Below, piece after piece: positions 1 through 6,132 of a stretch of 12,702 nt of DNA. Both the position numbers and the translations under genes were made by a program. Numbering within the stretch: position 1 is the stretch's first letter; each line of letters opens with the position of its first letter. The notes under the pieces are model-generated. The model did not search any database and was not told where the DNA came from. It was given only the letters and a program-made list of their open reading frames with translations. Origin of the DNA: Nitrospirota bacterium (GTDB taxonomy: Bacteria > Nitrospirota_A > Leptospirillia > Leptospirillales > Leptospirillaceae); the NCBI GenBank assembly GCA_021838765.1, contig JAKCCY010000081.1, positions 1-12,702 of the forward strand. The letters are read 5' to 3'.

Positions 1-1045
1 GTGCAACAATGGAATCCGTTAAAACGACTGGAGGAGGGGTCTTGTTTTCATCTTCCCATTTTTGAAACTTCCAGCTCACCAAAGCTGGTATCTCATCGAG
101 TTGCTCACGAAGTGATGGAATCCTGATGGTCTTTCCGCGAATCCGGTAAAAAAAATCCGATCTCAAACGTCCTGTCGCCAGAAGGGCAGAAAGAGGCTCA
201 TTCGTCGCGACCAGGATCCTTGTGTCGATCGAGATCTCCGTTGAAGAGCCAAGAGGGACAAGGGTCTTGCGATCCAGAAACCTCAAGAGTTTCATCTGGA
301 TGGCAAGAGACATATTTTGAAGCTCGTCGATAAAAAGGGTTCCCTTGTCCGCTGCCTCAAGGCGACCTTTCTGATCCCCGATCGCTCCGGTAAATGTTCC
401 CTTCCTGTGTCCAAAGAGAAGGGAGTCTGCAATTTCGTTTGAGAAATGTGTTGCGTCAAGAACCACAAACGGTCCCTTTTTTCGGGGGCCGTTTTCGTGG
501 ATCATCCGGGCGAGAAATTCTTTTCCGGTTCCGGTTTCTCCTTCAATGATAATCGGGAGCGACGTCTTGGCAAACCCGGCGATGTTTTTGATCGAGGATG
601 CGCTGAAGCTTTGTCCCGGAAGAGGGGAGGATGTTCGATGAAGAATTTTCTCCGCGGAGCAATGCTCCTCGCTCAATTCCGGTCGTGGAGACGAGAATGT
701 TTTCAGGACTCCCTGAAGCTCGCTTCCCAGGGAAAGGATTCTGGTCTGAACAGTGATCAGTTTTTCTTCCTGGTCAGCAAGGCATGCCGGTGTCGATTCA
801 AGTGTAAGGGGACCCTCAGCCACTGTTCTTTTGAAAGTACAGGCTGAGCGGCAAAGTTCAGAACCAAGAATCGTCTTGCACGGGAGGCCTTCAAGACGGT
901 CGTCCGATGCGATACAGAGTTGTTTCTTGGCACCCGTATTGATCGCGTGGATCCTGAAATCGGATCCAACGATAACCTGGGGTTCTTTCGATGCTTCCAG
1001 GATCGCCCGAAGCAGCTCATTTGAGTTGATATCTGTTTGATCCAA
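1..1045 (-). CDS. PAS / sigma-54-dependent AAA+ transcriptional activator (3' end outside window)
   Basis: This is a bacterial enhancer-binding protein that would remodel sigma-54 RNA polymerase by ATP hydrolysis. 348 codons are visible; the end of the AAA+ lid and any C-terminal Fis-type DNA-binding domain lie off the left edge. Residues about 8-80 look like a PAS sensor, with a cysteine cluster Cys56, Cys65 and Cys69. The AAA+ core follows: Walker A GETGTGKE (169-176), the sigma-54 contact loop as GTFTGA (216-221, usually GAFTGA), Walker B TLFIDEL (236-242), sensor I RILVATN (276-282) and an arginine-finger region LRSDFFYRI (294-302). There is no receiver domain, so it is not a classical response regulator. 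The start is TTG at 1045: an in-frame stop lies at 1058-1060, no ATG or GTG falls between, and an AAGGGA ribosome site sits 7 bases upstream. It may be cotranscribed with the exported protein just upstream. The signal sensed is unknown. Confidence 0.9.
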   Translation of the reverse strand, partial: MDQTDINSNELLRAILEASKEPQVIVGSDFRIHAINTGAKKQLCIASDDRLEGLPCKTILGSELCRSACTFKRTVAEGPLTLESTPACLADQEEKLITVQTRILSLGSELQGVLKTFSSPRPELSEEHCSAEKILHRTSSPLPGQSFSASSIKNIAGFAKTSLPIIIEGETGTGKEFLARMIHENGPRKKGPFVVLDATHFSNEIADSLLFGHRKGTFTGAIGDQKGRLEAADKGTLFIDELQNMSLAIQMKLLRFLDRKTLVPLGSSTEISIDTRILVATNEPLSALLATGRLRSDFFYRIRGKTIRIPSLREQLDEIPALVSWKFQKWEDENKTPPPVVLTDSIVA

Positions 1046-1130
1046 TAGGAAATCCCTTCATCTTTGTCGCAGGGTACGGACTGAATCCTCTTTTTCGGCG
1101 CATGTGCGGTCGAGACACCGGCGGTTGCGC

Positions 1131-1138
1131 GGGGGGGG
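1131..1138. repeat. G8 homopolymer tract
   Basis: Eight consecutive G on the plus strand (C8 on the minus strand), lying in the 97-bp gap just after the stop codon of the exported barrel-like gene and before the PAS/sigma-54 regulator. It is outside both reading frames, so slippage would change spacing only. Confidence 0.7.
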
Positions 1139-1142
1139 AGCG

Positions 1143-1703
1143 TCACAAATGCATTCCGATTGTCAGGGGGAACTCGATAAGCGAACCTCCAAGAAAGTGG
1201 GACTGAGGGAAAACATTAACCCGTGCTTCCGCAAAGAATCGACTGAATGAGTATCCGACTCCGCCACCATACAATGGCAACAGTTCGCCTCCCTGTGGGA
1301 AAAAAACGGGAGCGATTCCGATCGTGCCGATCACATAGAAATCTCCCGGGTCTGCCTTGATCAGACGGATTCCTGGGCCAAAAGTCAGCGGAACCAGAAA
1401 AATTCCTGGAGAAGGATAGTTTTCAAGGCTGACCGAAAAACGGACAAAGAAGGTATCATTTAAAAAACCGTCTTCATTTCCGCCGATACCCCAGCCAAGG
1501 TCAGGAGAAACACCCGATTGGGAAGGGGTGAGAGCGCCGGGAAGGAACTCTCCGTAGACGCCGGGAATAAAAACGCTGTCAGCTGCGGCACTTCGGGGAG
1601 AAAAAAGGAACAATCCTGCCAAAATCAGGAAAATAAAAGGGACAGACAGGAATTTTAGACGGCCAGTATGTTGAAAGTGACTTCTCAGAGTGATACCCTC
1701 CAA
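1143..1703 (-). CDS. small exported, probable outer-membrane barrel protein
   Basis: A 186-residue protein (or 181, see below) that I cannot assign to a named family. It opens with basic residues, a hydrophobic core at about 18-36 and a signal-peptidase-like site near SAA-AD (38-42), so it should be exported. The mature part alternates short aromatic/hydrophobic strands with Gly/Pro turns (for example VRFSVSLEN, FYVIGTIGI, FFAEARVNV), as in a small outer-membrane beta barrel; this is inference. The reading frame starts with TTG at 1703, but a strong promoter lies so close upstream that the transcript probably begins at about 1700, with GGAGGG at its very 5' end. The better-spaced initiator would then be CTG at 1688 (8 bases after GGAGG) or a non-standard ATC. 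No ATG occurs before the signal peptide. The PAS/sigma-54 regulator follows 97 bases downstream on the same strand. Confidence 0.7.
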   Translation of the reverse strand: MEGITLRSHFQHTGRLKFLSVPFIFLILAGLFLFSPRSAAADSVFIPGVYGEFLPGALTPSQSGVSPDLGWGIGGNEDGFLNDTFFVRFSVSLENYPSPGIFLVPLTFGPGIRLIKADPGDFYVIGTIGIAPVFFPQGGELLPLYGGGVGYSFSRFFAEARVNVFPQSHFLGGSLIEFPLTIGMHL

Positions 1704-1706
1704 AAG

Positions 1707-1734
1707 ATTATAAAATGGGTGGCAAGCTTGTCAG
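1707..1734 (-). promoter_or_regulatory. sigma-70 promoter for the exported barrel-like gene
   Basis: Read on the minus strand: -35 box CTGACA (1734-1729, one mismatch to TTGACA), a 16-base spacer, and a perfect -10 box TATAAT (1712-1707). Transcription should start near 1700, immediately at the GGAGGG that precedes the coding region, giving an almost absent leader. Confidence 0.75.
1720..1733. promoter_or_regulatory. near-palindrome overlapping the -35 box
   Basis: TGGCAAGCTTGTCA pairs at 6 of 7 positions around a perfect CAAGCTTG core. It overlaps the -35 box of the minus-strand promoter and lies in the divergent gap between two exported-protein genes, where a repressor or activator could act. 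The operator role is inference only. Confidence 0.35.
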
Positions 1735-1761
1735 CCCAAAATTGAAGAGGGGCTTCATACT

Positions 1762-2382
1762 ATGATTTACCGTTGTCGGATATGGTCCATTATACTTTTT
1801 ATCGGTCTGATATGTCCAATAACAAAGGCTTGGGGGGACAGCTCCAATACCAATCCGACCCCGTTTCCGCCGCTTTTCGGAACGGCCTTTGGCGGCCCTT
1901 CCTCACAGTCTGACCAGGCGATCCAAAAAGATCCTCTTCTCAAATATCCGTCACAGGGGCATATTCTGGTATCGGATCCATCACAGTGCCAATCGTTTGC
2001 GTACTCTTCCGATCCTCCAACGTCCGGTGCCATGACCCATGACTGGATTGCCCAGCCGGAAACAGCCCTGACAGGCATCTCGAACTGTGCAATCGTTCAC
2101 GTTCTGTCGAAAGGGAATATCGTCCTTTTTATCAATCCCAAAAAGTTGGATCCGGACACATTAAAGGCAATTGAAATACTCAAGGGGCCCCCGAAGCCGC
2201 CGGCGGCATTTCTGTCACAGGAACAAATCGGGTATGCGGTTATCGTCCTGACCACCGAAAAGTACAAGGATCCGATTCTCCTGGCTGCATGGAGACGGTT
2301 GCTCCCTTTGCCGGCATGGGACCAGATCCTTGTCAATGGTTTCGTTTCAAACCACCTCGGAAATCCCCACAGGGGGGAGTAG
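1762..2382 (+). CDS. exported protein of unknown function
   Basis: A 206-residue protein I do not recognise. Residues 1-25 form a signal peptide: basic MIYRCR, hydrophobic 8-20, and a cleavage-like end at AWG-DS. A Pro/Gly/Ser-rich low-complexity stretch (about 26-50) follows. The mature part is globular and contains two cysteines (76 and 109) that could pair in the periplasm. I see no catalytic motif, repeat or further membrane segment. The ATG at 1762 is supported by GAGGGG (1747-1752), 9 bases upstream. The gene is divergent from the barrel-like exported gene and ends 83 bases before the MlaE-like permease, so it may belong with the envelope genes, but nothing in the sequence links it to lipid transport. 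Confidence 0.75.
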   Translation: MIYRCRIWSIILFIGLICPITKAWGDSSNTNPTPFPPLFGTAFGGPSSQSDQAIQKDPLLKYPSQGHILVSDPSQCQSFAYSSDPPTSGAMTHDWIAQPETALTGISNCAIVHVLSKGNIVLFINPKKLDPDTLKAIEILKGPPKPPAAFLSQEQIGYAVIVLTTEKYKDPILLAAWRRLLPLPAWDQILVNGFVSNHLGNPHRGE

Positions 2383-2402
2383 TATTCCTGTATTAATCGC
2401 AA

Positions 2403-2416
2403 ATAATGTATATTAT
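2403..2416. promoter_or_regulatory. AT-rich inverted repeat at a possible promoter upstream of the permease
   Basis: ATAAT-GTAT-ATTAT is a perfect 5-bp inverted repeat inside the AT-rich 83-bp gap before the MlaE-like gene. TATATT (2409-2414) and TATTAT (2411-2416) resemble -10 boxes, but I find no good -35 box (only TTCCTG at 2385-2390), so the promoter call is weak. Confidence 0.3.
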
Positions 2417-2465
2417 GTAAACTACGAAAAACATGGCAGGGCGATAACCGGCATGAGCCATCGAC

Positions 2466-3248
2466 ATGGATAGTCTTTTTCACCGCTTGAATTTTTTCCG
2501 GATCTTTTTTTATCTGCGTGATCTCTTCCAGATCATCCTGACATCCTTCTACGATTTGGGGACGATCCTTCTGAAAAGGAGAAGCTATATTCCGCTTCTT
2601 CTTCAGCAGATTCTTTCGATCGGATTCGATGCCATCCCGATTCTGACCATTGTCGGACTTTTGCTCGGGATGGGAACCGTTGCCGAAGCCGGACTTGAGC
2701 TTCCCAAGCTTGGAATTCAGAACCTCGTCGGTACGATCATCATTCATATTATTCTCAGGATTGTCGGTCCATTCGCCACGGCGATGGTTGTCATCGCCCG
2801 TTCGGCTTCGGCAATCTCCGTCGATATCGGAAACATGCGTGTTTCCGGAGAGCTTGACACTATAGAGATGCTTGGTGTGAATCTTTCTTTTTTTCTTATT
2901 ACTCCACGAATCTTCGGTGTCCTGATTTCAACGATGGCCCTGACGTTCTATTTCGCGATCTGCTCTTTTACCGGCGGTTTTCTCATGGGGCTCTTCGGGC
3001 TCTCGATGCCGATGGTCTCTTTGATCGAGAGTCTCAAGACCAGCCTGACCCTGACCGACCTTCTTGTTCCTCTCATGGATAGTGCTGCATTCGGTCTGAT
3101 TATTGCCGCTGTTTCCGTATACCATGGGCTTTCCGTCGGTCAGTCCCCGAACGATGTTCCCAGGGAAACGAACAAGGCGCTTGTCAACGCAATCGTTTTA
3201 TGCACACTGGTCTTGACGATTATTCAGATTTTTCTGATTTTTGCCTGA
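2466..3248 (+). CDS. mlaE: MlaE/YrbE-type ABC transporter permease (MCE lipid transport)
   Basis: Inner-membrane permease of the MlaE/YrbE family, which works with an ATPase and a MlaD-type MCE protein to move phospholipids across the periplasm. Length (260 residues) is normal for the family. The conserved core is at about 98-140: R-V-G-P-F-A-T-A, then ARSASA, then DIGNMRVSGELDTIEMLG, followed by LITPRIFG (143-151). The C-terminal GLSVGQSPNDVP (221-232) corresponds to the family's conserved Gly-rich turn. Several long hydrophobic segments are present (about 47-70, 86-110, 140-180, 205-222, 238-259), after an amphipathic N-terminus. The ATG at 2466 is the first after an in-frame stop at 2454-2456; its ribosome site is weak. 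Seven bases separate its stop from the ATPase gene, whose ribosome site overlaps this stop codon. The family's usual acidic residue just before the first G-P is replaced by RIV here. Confidence 0.9.
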   Translation: MDSLFHRLNFFRIFFYLRDLFQIILTSFYDLGTILLKRRSYIPLLLQQILSIGFDAIPILTIVGLLLGMGTVAEAGLELPKLGIQNLVGTIIIHIILRIVGPFATAMVVIARSASAISVDIGNMRVSGELDTIEMLGVNLSFFLITPRIFGVLISTMALTFYFAICSFTGGFLMGLFGLSMPMVSLIESLKTSLTLTDLLVPLMDSAAFGLIIAAVSVYHGLSVGQSPNDVPRETNKALVNAIVLCTLVLTIIQIFLIFA

Positions 3249-3255
3249 GGACACT

Positions 3256-3981
3256 ATGACACAGGAACCCCTTCTGGATCTGGATAATGCGACATTTCTC
3301 CCTGTTGGAAGCGATGGCCCCCAACTTTCATCTGTCACATTTGCCATCTCCAAGGGAGACCATACTTATATCCTTGGCAAGGCCGGATCGGGGAAATCGC
3401 TTCTGGTCAAGTCCATCATGGGGCTCATTCCCCTTGCAACAGGCCGCTACATGGCTTTCGGGCGCTCAATGAAGGATCCTGACAACCTTATATTGCATTA
3501 CATCCGAAAAAAAATCGGTCTTCTTCCGGAAAATGGTGTCTTGATCAACTCCCTGACGATCAGGGAAAATCTGGTTTTTCCACTCAAGTACCTGAACCAG
3601 AACAAGAATGAACGCCCTTATGAAAGGATTGACCTTATTCTGGCAGAGCATCAGATGGAAAAGATCGCCGATCTTTATCCCTACCAGATCGGGGTTAATG
3701 CGCAAAAAAGCATCGGTCTTTTAAGAGCGATGCTTTTCTCTCCGGCACTGCTTATTCTCGATGATCCGTATGAAGGTCTCGATCAGGACGGGATCAGGCT
3801 CTTTCATCAGTATTTTCAGGATATTCTACAAAATCAGCATACAACCATTCTCCTTTTCTCCAGAAAGCCCATCCAGCCCACAGGGATTTTCAAGAGATCC
3901 CTCCTGATGGAGCGAGATAAAACCTTCCGGGATGCGGAAAACGAAAAGACAAACTTCCTTGTTTTTCCGGAAAAAATCTAA
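3256..3981 (+). CDS. mlaF: MlaF-like ABC ATPase with degraded catalytic motifs
   Basis: A 241-residue ABC ATPase that would pair with the upstream permease. Walker A is intact (GKAGSGKS, 41-48), and the MlaF-like stretch SLTIRENLVFPL (99-110) and the D-loop GLD (174-176) are recognisable. The other catalytic motifs deviate. The Q-loop glutamine is Glu92 (LLPENG instead of the usual LFQ-x-G). The LSGGM signature reads IGVNA (145-149), followed by the expected QK. Walker B is LLILDDP, with Asp170 where the catalytic Glu should be. The switch histidine is replaced by Ser202 (ILLFSRK instead of IVVTHD). The frame is intact with no stop, so it is expressed-looking rather than a pseudogene. The start is ATG 3256, with GAGGA 4 bases upstream; a TTG at 3241 would overlap the permease and has no such site. 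ATP binding seems likely, hydrolysis doubtful (inference). Confidence 0.85.
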   Translation: MTQEPLLDLDNATFLPVGSDGPQLSSVTFAISKGDHTYILGKAGSGKSLLVKSIMGLIPLATGRYMAFGRSMKDPDNLILHYIRKKIGLLPENGVLINSLTIRENLVFPLKYLNQNKNERPYERIDLILAEHQMEKIADLYPYQIGVNAQKSIGLLRAMLFSPALLILDDPYEGLDQDGIRLFHQYFQDILQNQHTTILLFSRKPIQPTGIFKRSLLMERDKTFRDAENEKTNFLVFPEKI

Positions 3982-4043
3982 TTTCACTTTCTGCATGGAA
4001 CGGGCCGGATCACTTTTCGCGTCCCGACTTTGTTTAAAAAAGG

Positions 4044-4072
4044 TTGTCAAACGTGCTGCGGATCAATATGAT
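4044..4072 (+). promoter_or_regulatory. sigma-70 promoter upstream of mlaD
   Basis: TTGTCA (4044-4049, one mismatch to TTGACA), a 17-base spacer and TATGAT (4067-4072, one mismatch to TATAAT). Expected start near 4079, about 140 bases before the mlaD start codon, so mlaD and the TPR lipoprotein gene can be transcribed separately from mlaEF. Confidence 0.65.
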
Positions 4073-4098
4073 CAGAAGACAGCTTATCCACGCCAGCC

Positions 4099-4251
4099 AT
4101 GATTCTGGAAAAAATTCTTCTGATAACAATCAACCAGCGGTTCAAACGGCTTTCATCCGAACCTGAATCCATGAGGAGCCTGTGGCGCTATTTTTGTCCT
4201 TTCCGCCACAAAAAACATTATGAAGCTTCACTATGTTCATCGGGAAAATGA
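4099..4251 (+). CDS. candidate 50-codon leader ORF overlapping the mlaD start
   Basis: An open frame of 50 codons begins about 20 bases after the predicted transcription start and ends 32 bases inside mlaD, in a different frame. The product starts MILEKILLITINQ and is basic, with two cysteines. No Shine-Dalgarno sequence precedes its ATG and I know no homologue. It is listed because its translation would cross the stem-loop at 4181-4210 and could couple to mlaD; it may be chance. Confidence 0.2.
   Translation: MILEKILLITINQRFKRLSSEPESMRSLWRYFCPFRHKKHYEASLCSSGK
4181..4210 (+). promoter_or_regulatory. stem-loop in the mlaD leader
   Basis: TGTGGCG (4181-4187) and CGCCACA (4204-4210) are exact inverted repeats forming a 7-bp stem with a 16-base pyrimidine-rich loop. 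The stem ends 9 bases before the mlaD ATG at 4220. It is followed by A residues, not T, so it is not an intrinsic terminator on the plus strand. Its position, where a ribosome site would normally lie, suggests translational control (inference). Confidence 0.55.
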
Positions 4252-5134
4252 AAAGCGCCTTGAGCGACTCGCCGCCTTTTTTCTCCTGATCCCCCTTCTG
4301 GGGTTCTTCTTCGGTCTTTACGAGGTGGCAGTCAATCAGCATGCTTTCGACAAGCGCTACAAAATCTACACGATTCTTGACCAGTCGTTTGGCATCGTTC
4401 CTGGTGTTCCCGTCAAACTTGCGGGTATCGCCATCGGCGAGGTCAAGTCCGTCGACTTTACCAAGCTGAACCAGATTCGTGTCGAAATGGAGGTGCTCAG
4501 AAAGTATGAGCCAAAAATCAGGCAGGACTCTTTTATTACCGTGGAAAAATCGGGAATTATCTCCGGAGACGTAACCCTCAGGATCAGTCTCGGCTCCCCA
4601 TGGTTGCCAGTTATTCTTCCTGGCCACAGGATCAAGGGAGAGGCTCCCCTCACCCTTGACCAGATCATGGCAAAGCTCAATCCCACCATCCTGAACCTTC
4701 AGAGAATCGTGGCCAACATTGCCGACCTTTCCGATTCCGTAGACCGCGGAAAAGGAACGGTCGGGGCCATTTTGAAGAGGCAGGAGATCTATGACGAACT
4801 TCGGGATACTGCCGGGAATATCCGCCAGACAACAGAAAAGGTGAGGGATTCGGTGGACCGACTTCCTGCGATCATGAAAAATGTGGATCAGTCGATCAAG
4901 GATGTCAAAGCAGCCACTCCCAAACTGGCACCAATCTCAAAATCGGCCCTGTCGCTTGTTGTCGATACAAAGAAAACCATTTCCAACGCGGATGAGATTC
5001 TTGAAAGCCTCCAGCAGAGCTGGCCTCTCAGGGACCTGATCCAGATACCTGAAGCGACTCTTCCCCTCGGCCAGTCGACAAGAGATTCCCTGCCCTATCC
5101 ACAATCCGGCGCGGGGGGGAACAAAAAGCCATGA
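4220..5134 (+). CDS. mlaD: MlaD-family MCE lipid-binding protein
   Basis: Membrane-anchored MCE protein, 304 residues, that would form the periplasmic ring handling lipids for the MlaE permease. It has one N-terminal transmembrane helix (about 17-36), then an MCE domain at about 46-125 with the family pattern F-G-I-V-P-G-V-P-V-K-L-A-G-I-A-I-G-E-V. A long C-terminal helical part follows (about 150-270), including the family-typical GKGTVGAILKRQEIYDELR (177-195) and a coiled-coil-like stretch; the last 35 residues are Pro/Gly/Ser-rich. This is longer than E. coli MlaD and closer to the extended MCE proteins of other phyla. The ATG at 4220 is the only reasonable start, since an in-frame stop lies at 4172-4174, yet no clear ribosome site precedes it, only the stem-loop and an A-rich run. 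Its stop overlaps the start of the TPR lipoprotein gene (ATGA). Confidence 0.9.
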   Translation: MKLHYVHRENEKRLERLAAFFLLIPLLGFFFGLYEVAVNQHAFDKRYKIYTILDQSFGIVPGVPVKLAGIAIGEVKSVDFTKLNQIRVEMEVLRKYEPKIRQDSFITVEKSGIISGDVTLRISLGSPWLPVILPGHRIKGEAPLTLDQIMAKLNPTILNLQRIVANIADLSDSVDRGKGTVGAILKRQEIYDELRDTAGNIRQTTEKVRDSVDRLPAIMKNVDQSIKDVKAATPKLAPISKSALSLVVDTKKTISNADEILESLQQSWPLRDLIQIPEATLPLGQSTRDSLPYPQSGAGGNKKP

Positions 5135-6066
5135 GCGCTCTCTTTCGGCAAAAGACAAAAAGGTGGGCCCTTCTGACAGGGGTGATTCTTCTTTCCCTCG
5201 GAGCATGTTCCTGGTCCTCCCATCGGCTGACCGGTAACATGCTTAAAGCCAACGATAACCTTTTGAGTGCGTCGAAACTTATCGAGGCCGGCCATCCTGA
5301 AGAGGCCCTGATCGTTTTGCGGTCAGCCCTCCACCAATATCAGCTTTTGGGAAATCTTCCCCTTTCTGTCCAGACAATGAACCAGATCGGAACCCTTTAC
5401 GCAAGAACAGGCCAGTATTCTCTTGCCGTTCTATGGTTCCAGAGATCCCTGGCCCTTGCGACAATCCTTTCTGATCCTTCCCTGGAGGCCGACACGCTGG
5501 CTCTTGTGGCCCAGGTCGAATGGCAGCTTGGCAAAACGTCCGATGCACAGAAAGAGGTTATTGCAGGCATTGTCATTTCGAAAAAGATCAAGCATGCGAA
5601 AAATCGGCACGAGGTTCTTTCAATCTTGTATTCGGTGAGCGGTTTGGTCAATTCAAGGTTGAACAAACAGGATCAGGCACTGGCGGATTTTCATCAATCA
5701 ATCGATTACAGCAAAAAAATTGGTGATCTGAAAAAGGAATCGGAGGCGGAAGGGAATATTGGAAGGATCTACCTTCTGGAGAAGAATCCTCAAAAAGCCA
5801 TCACGTTCTTTCAGAGGGCCCTCGCCCTCGACCACAAGACACAAACCCCGGAAGGAATCGCGTTTGACTCCGAAGGGCTTTCCCTGGCTTACAACAATAT
5901 AAAAAGCTACAGACAGGCACTCATCAACATCCTTGTTGCCATCCCGATCCGAAAGCTTCAGGGACCGGAAGAACTTTACAAAAAAGATCTCTCGCTATTG
6001 CATGACATCGAGATGAACAGGCATCACACAGACGAACTCCTGATTCTGGACAAGTGGACGCGCTAG
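5131..6066 (+). CDS. TPR-repeat lipoprotein, partner of the MCE system
   Basis: A 311-residue lipoprotein. The signal peptide (1-25) has basic residues, hydrophobic 13-24 and a lipobox LGAC, giving lipidated Cys26; the residue after it is Ser27, compatible with outer-membrane sorting. The rest is helical with tetratricopeptide repeats: near 50-70, 83-116 (GTLYARTGQYSLAVLWF), 124-150, 165-195 (NKQDQALADFHQSI), 207-235 (GRIYLLEKNPQKAITFFQRA) and 250-275. TPRs mediate protein contacts. The ATG overlaps the mlaD stop by 4 bases, so the two are translationally coupled and probably made in fixed proportion. No MlaC or MlaB homologue is present in the window; the position suggests this lipoprotein docks on or stabilises the MCE complex (inference). 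An assembly role for another outer-membrane complex cannot be excluded. Confidence 0.8.
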   Translation: MSALFRQKTKRWALLTGVILLSLGACSWSSHRLTGNMLKANDNLLSASKLIEAGHPEEALIVLRSALHQYQLLGNLPLSVQTMNQIGTLYARTGQYSLAVLWFQRSLALATILSDPSLEADTLALVAQVEWQLGKTSDAQKEVIAGIVISKKIKHAKNRHEVLSILYSVSGLVNSRLNKQDQALADFHQSIDYSKKIGDLKKESEAEGNIGRIYLLEKNPQKAITFFQRALALDHKTQTPEGIAFDSEGLSLAYNNIKSYRQALINILVAIPIRKLQGPEELYKKDLSLLHDIEMNRHHTDELLILDKWTR

Positions 6067-6132
6067 CGCTCTGATCGAGAGAGCCTCATCCACTTTCCAA
6101 TCAGGACGAATCTCCACTGCCCTGTGTTTTCC

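Noticed and set aside
446..847. 133-codon plus-strand frame
   Set aside because: Antisense to the AAA+ domain of the regulator, with no ribosome site and no recognisable domain.
927..943. Sigma-54-like promoter TTGGCAC-N5-TTGAT on the plus strand
   Set aside because: The -12 element has GA instead of the essential GC and it would point antisense into the regulator gene, so it is most likely chance.
1098..1130. Nested hairpin GCGCA...CGGT...ACCG...TGCGC after the exported barrel-like gene
   Set aside because: Short interrupted stems, and no T run follows in the minus-strand direction, so it cannot be called a terminator.
757..1146. 129-codon minus-strand frame beginning GTG at the stop of the exported gene
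   Set aside because: It overlaps the PAS domain of the sigma-54 regulator in another frame. The regulator frame has clear domain motifs and its own ribosome site, and this frame shows none.
2364..2379. TCCCC-ACAG-GGGGA hairpin at the end of the exported protein gene
   Set aside because: It lies within the last codons and has no T run after it; probably codon coincidence.
2097..2747. 216-codon minus-strand frame
   Set aside because: Antisense across the end of the exported protein and the start of the permease, both supported by signal peptide or family motifs; highly charged product without a family.
3241..3255. Earlier TTG start for the MlaF-like ATPase
   Set aside because: It overlaps the permease stop and lacks a ribosome site, whereas ATG 3256 has GAGGA at proper spacing.
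6062..6132. Possible terminator between the convergent TPR lipoprotein and 73-residue genes
   Set aside because: Only a 5-bp stem (GCTCT/AGAGC) is visible and no T run follows it on the plus strand; no better hairpin was found for the minus strand.
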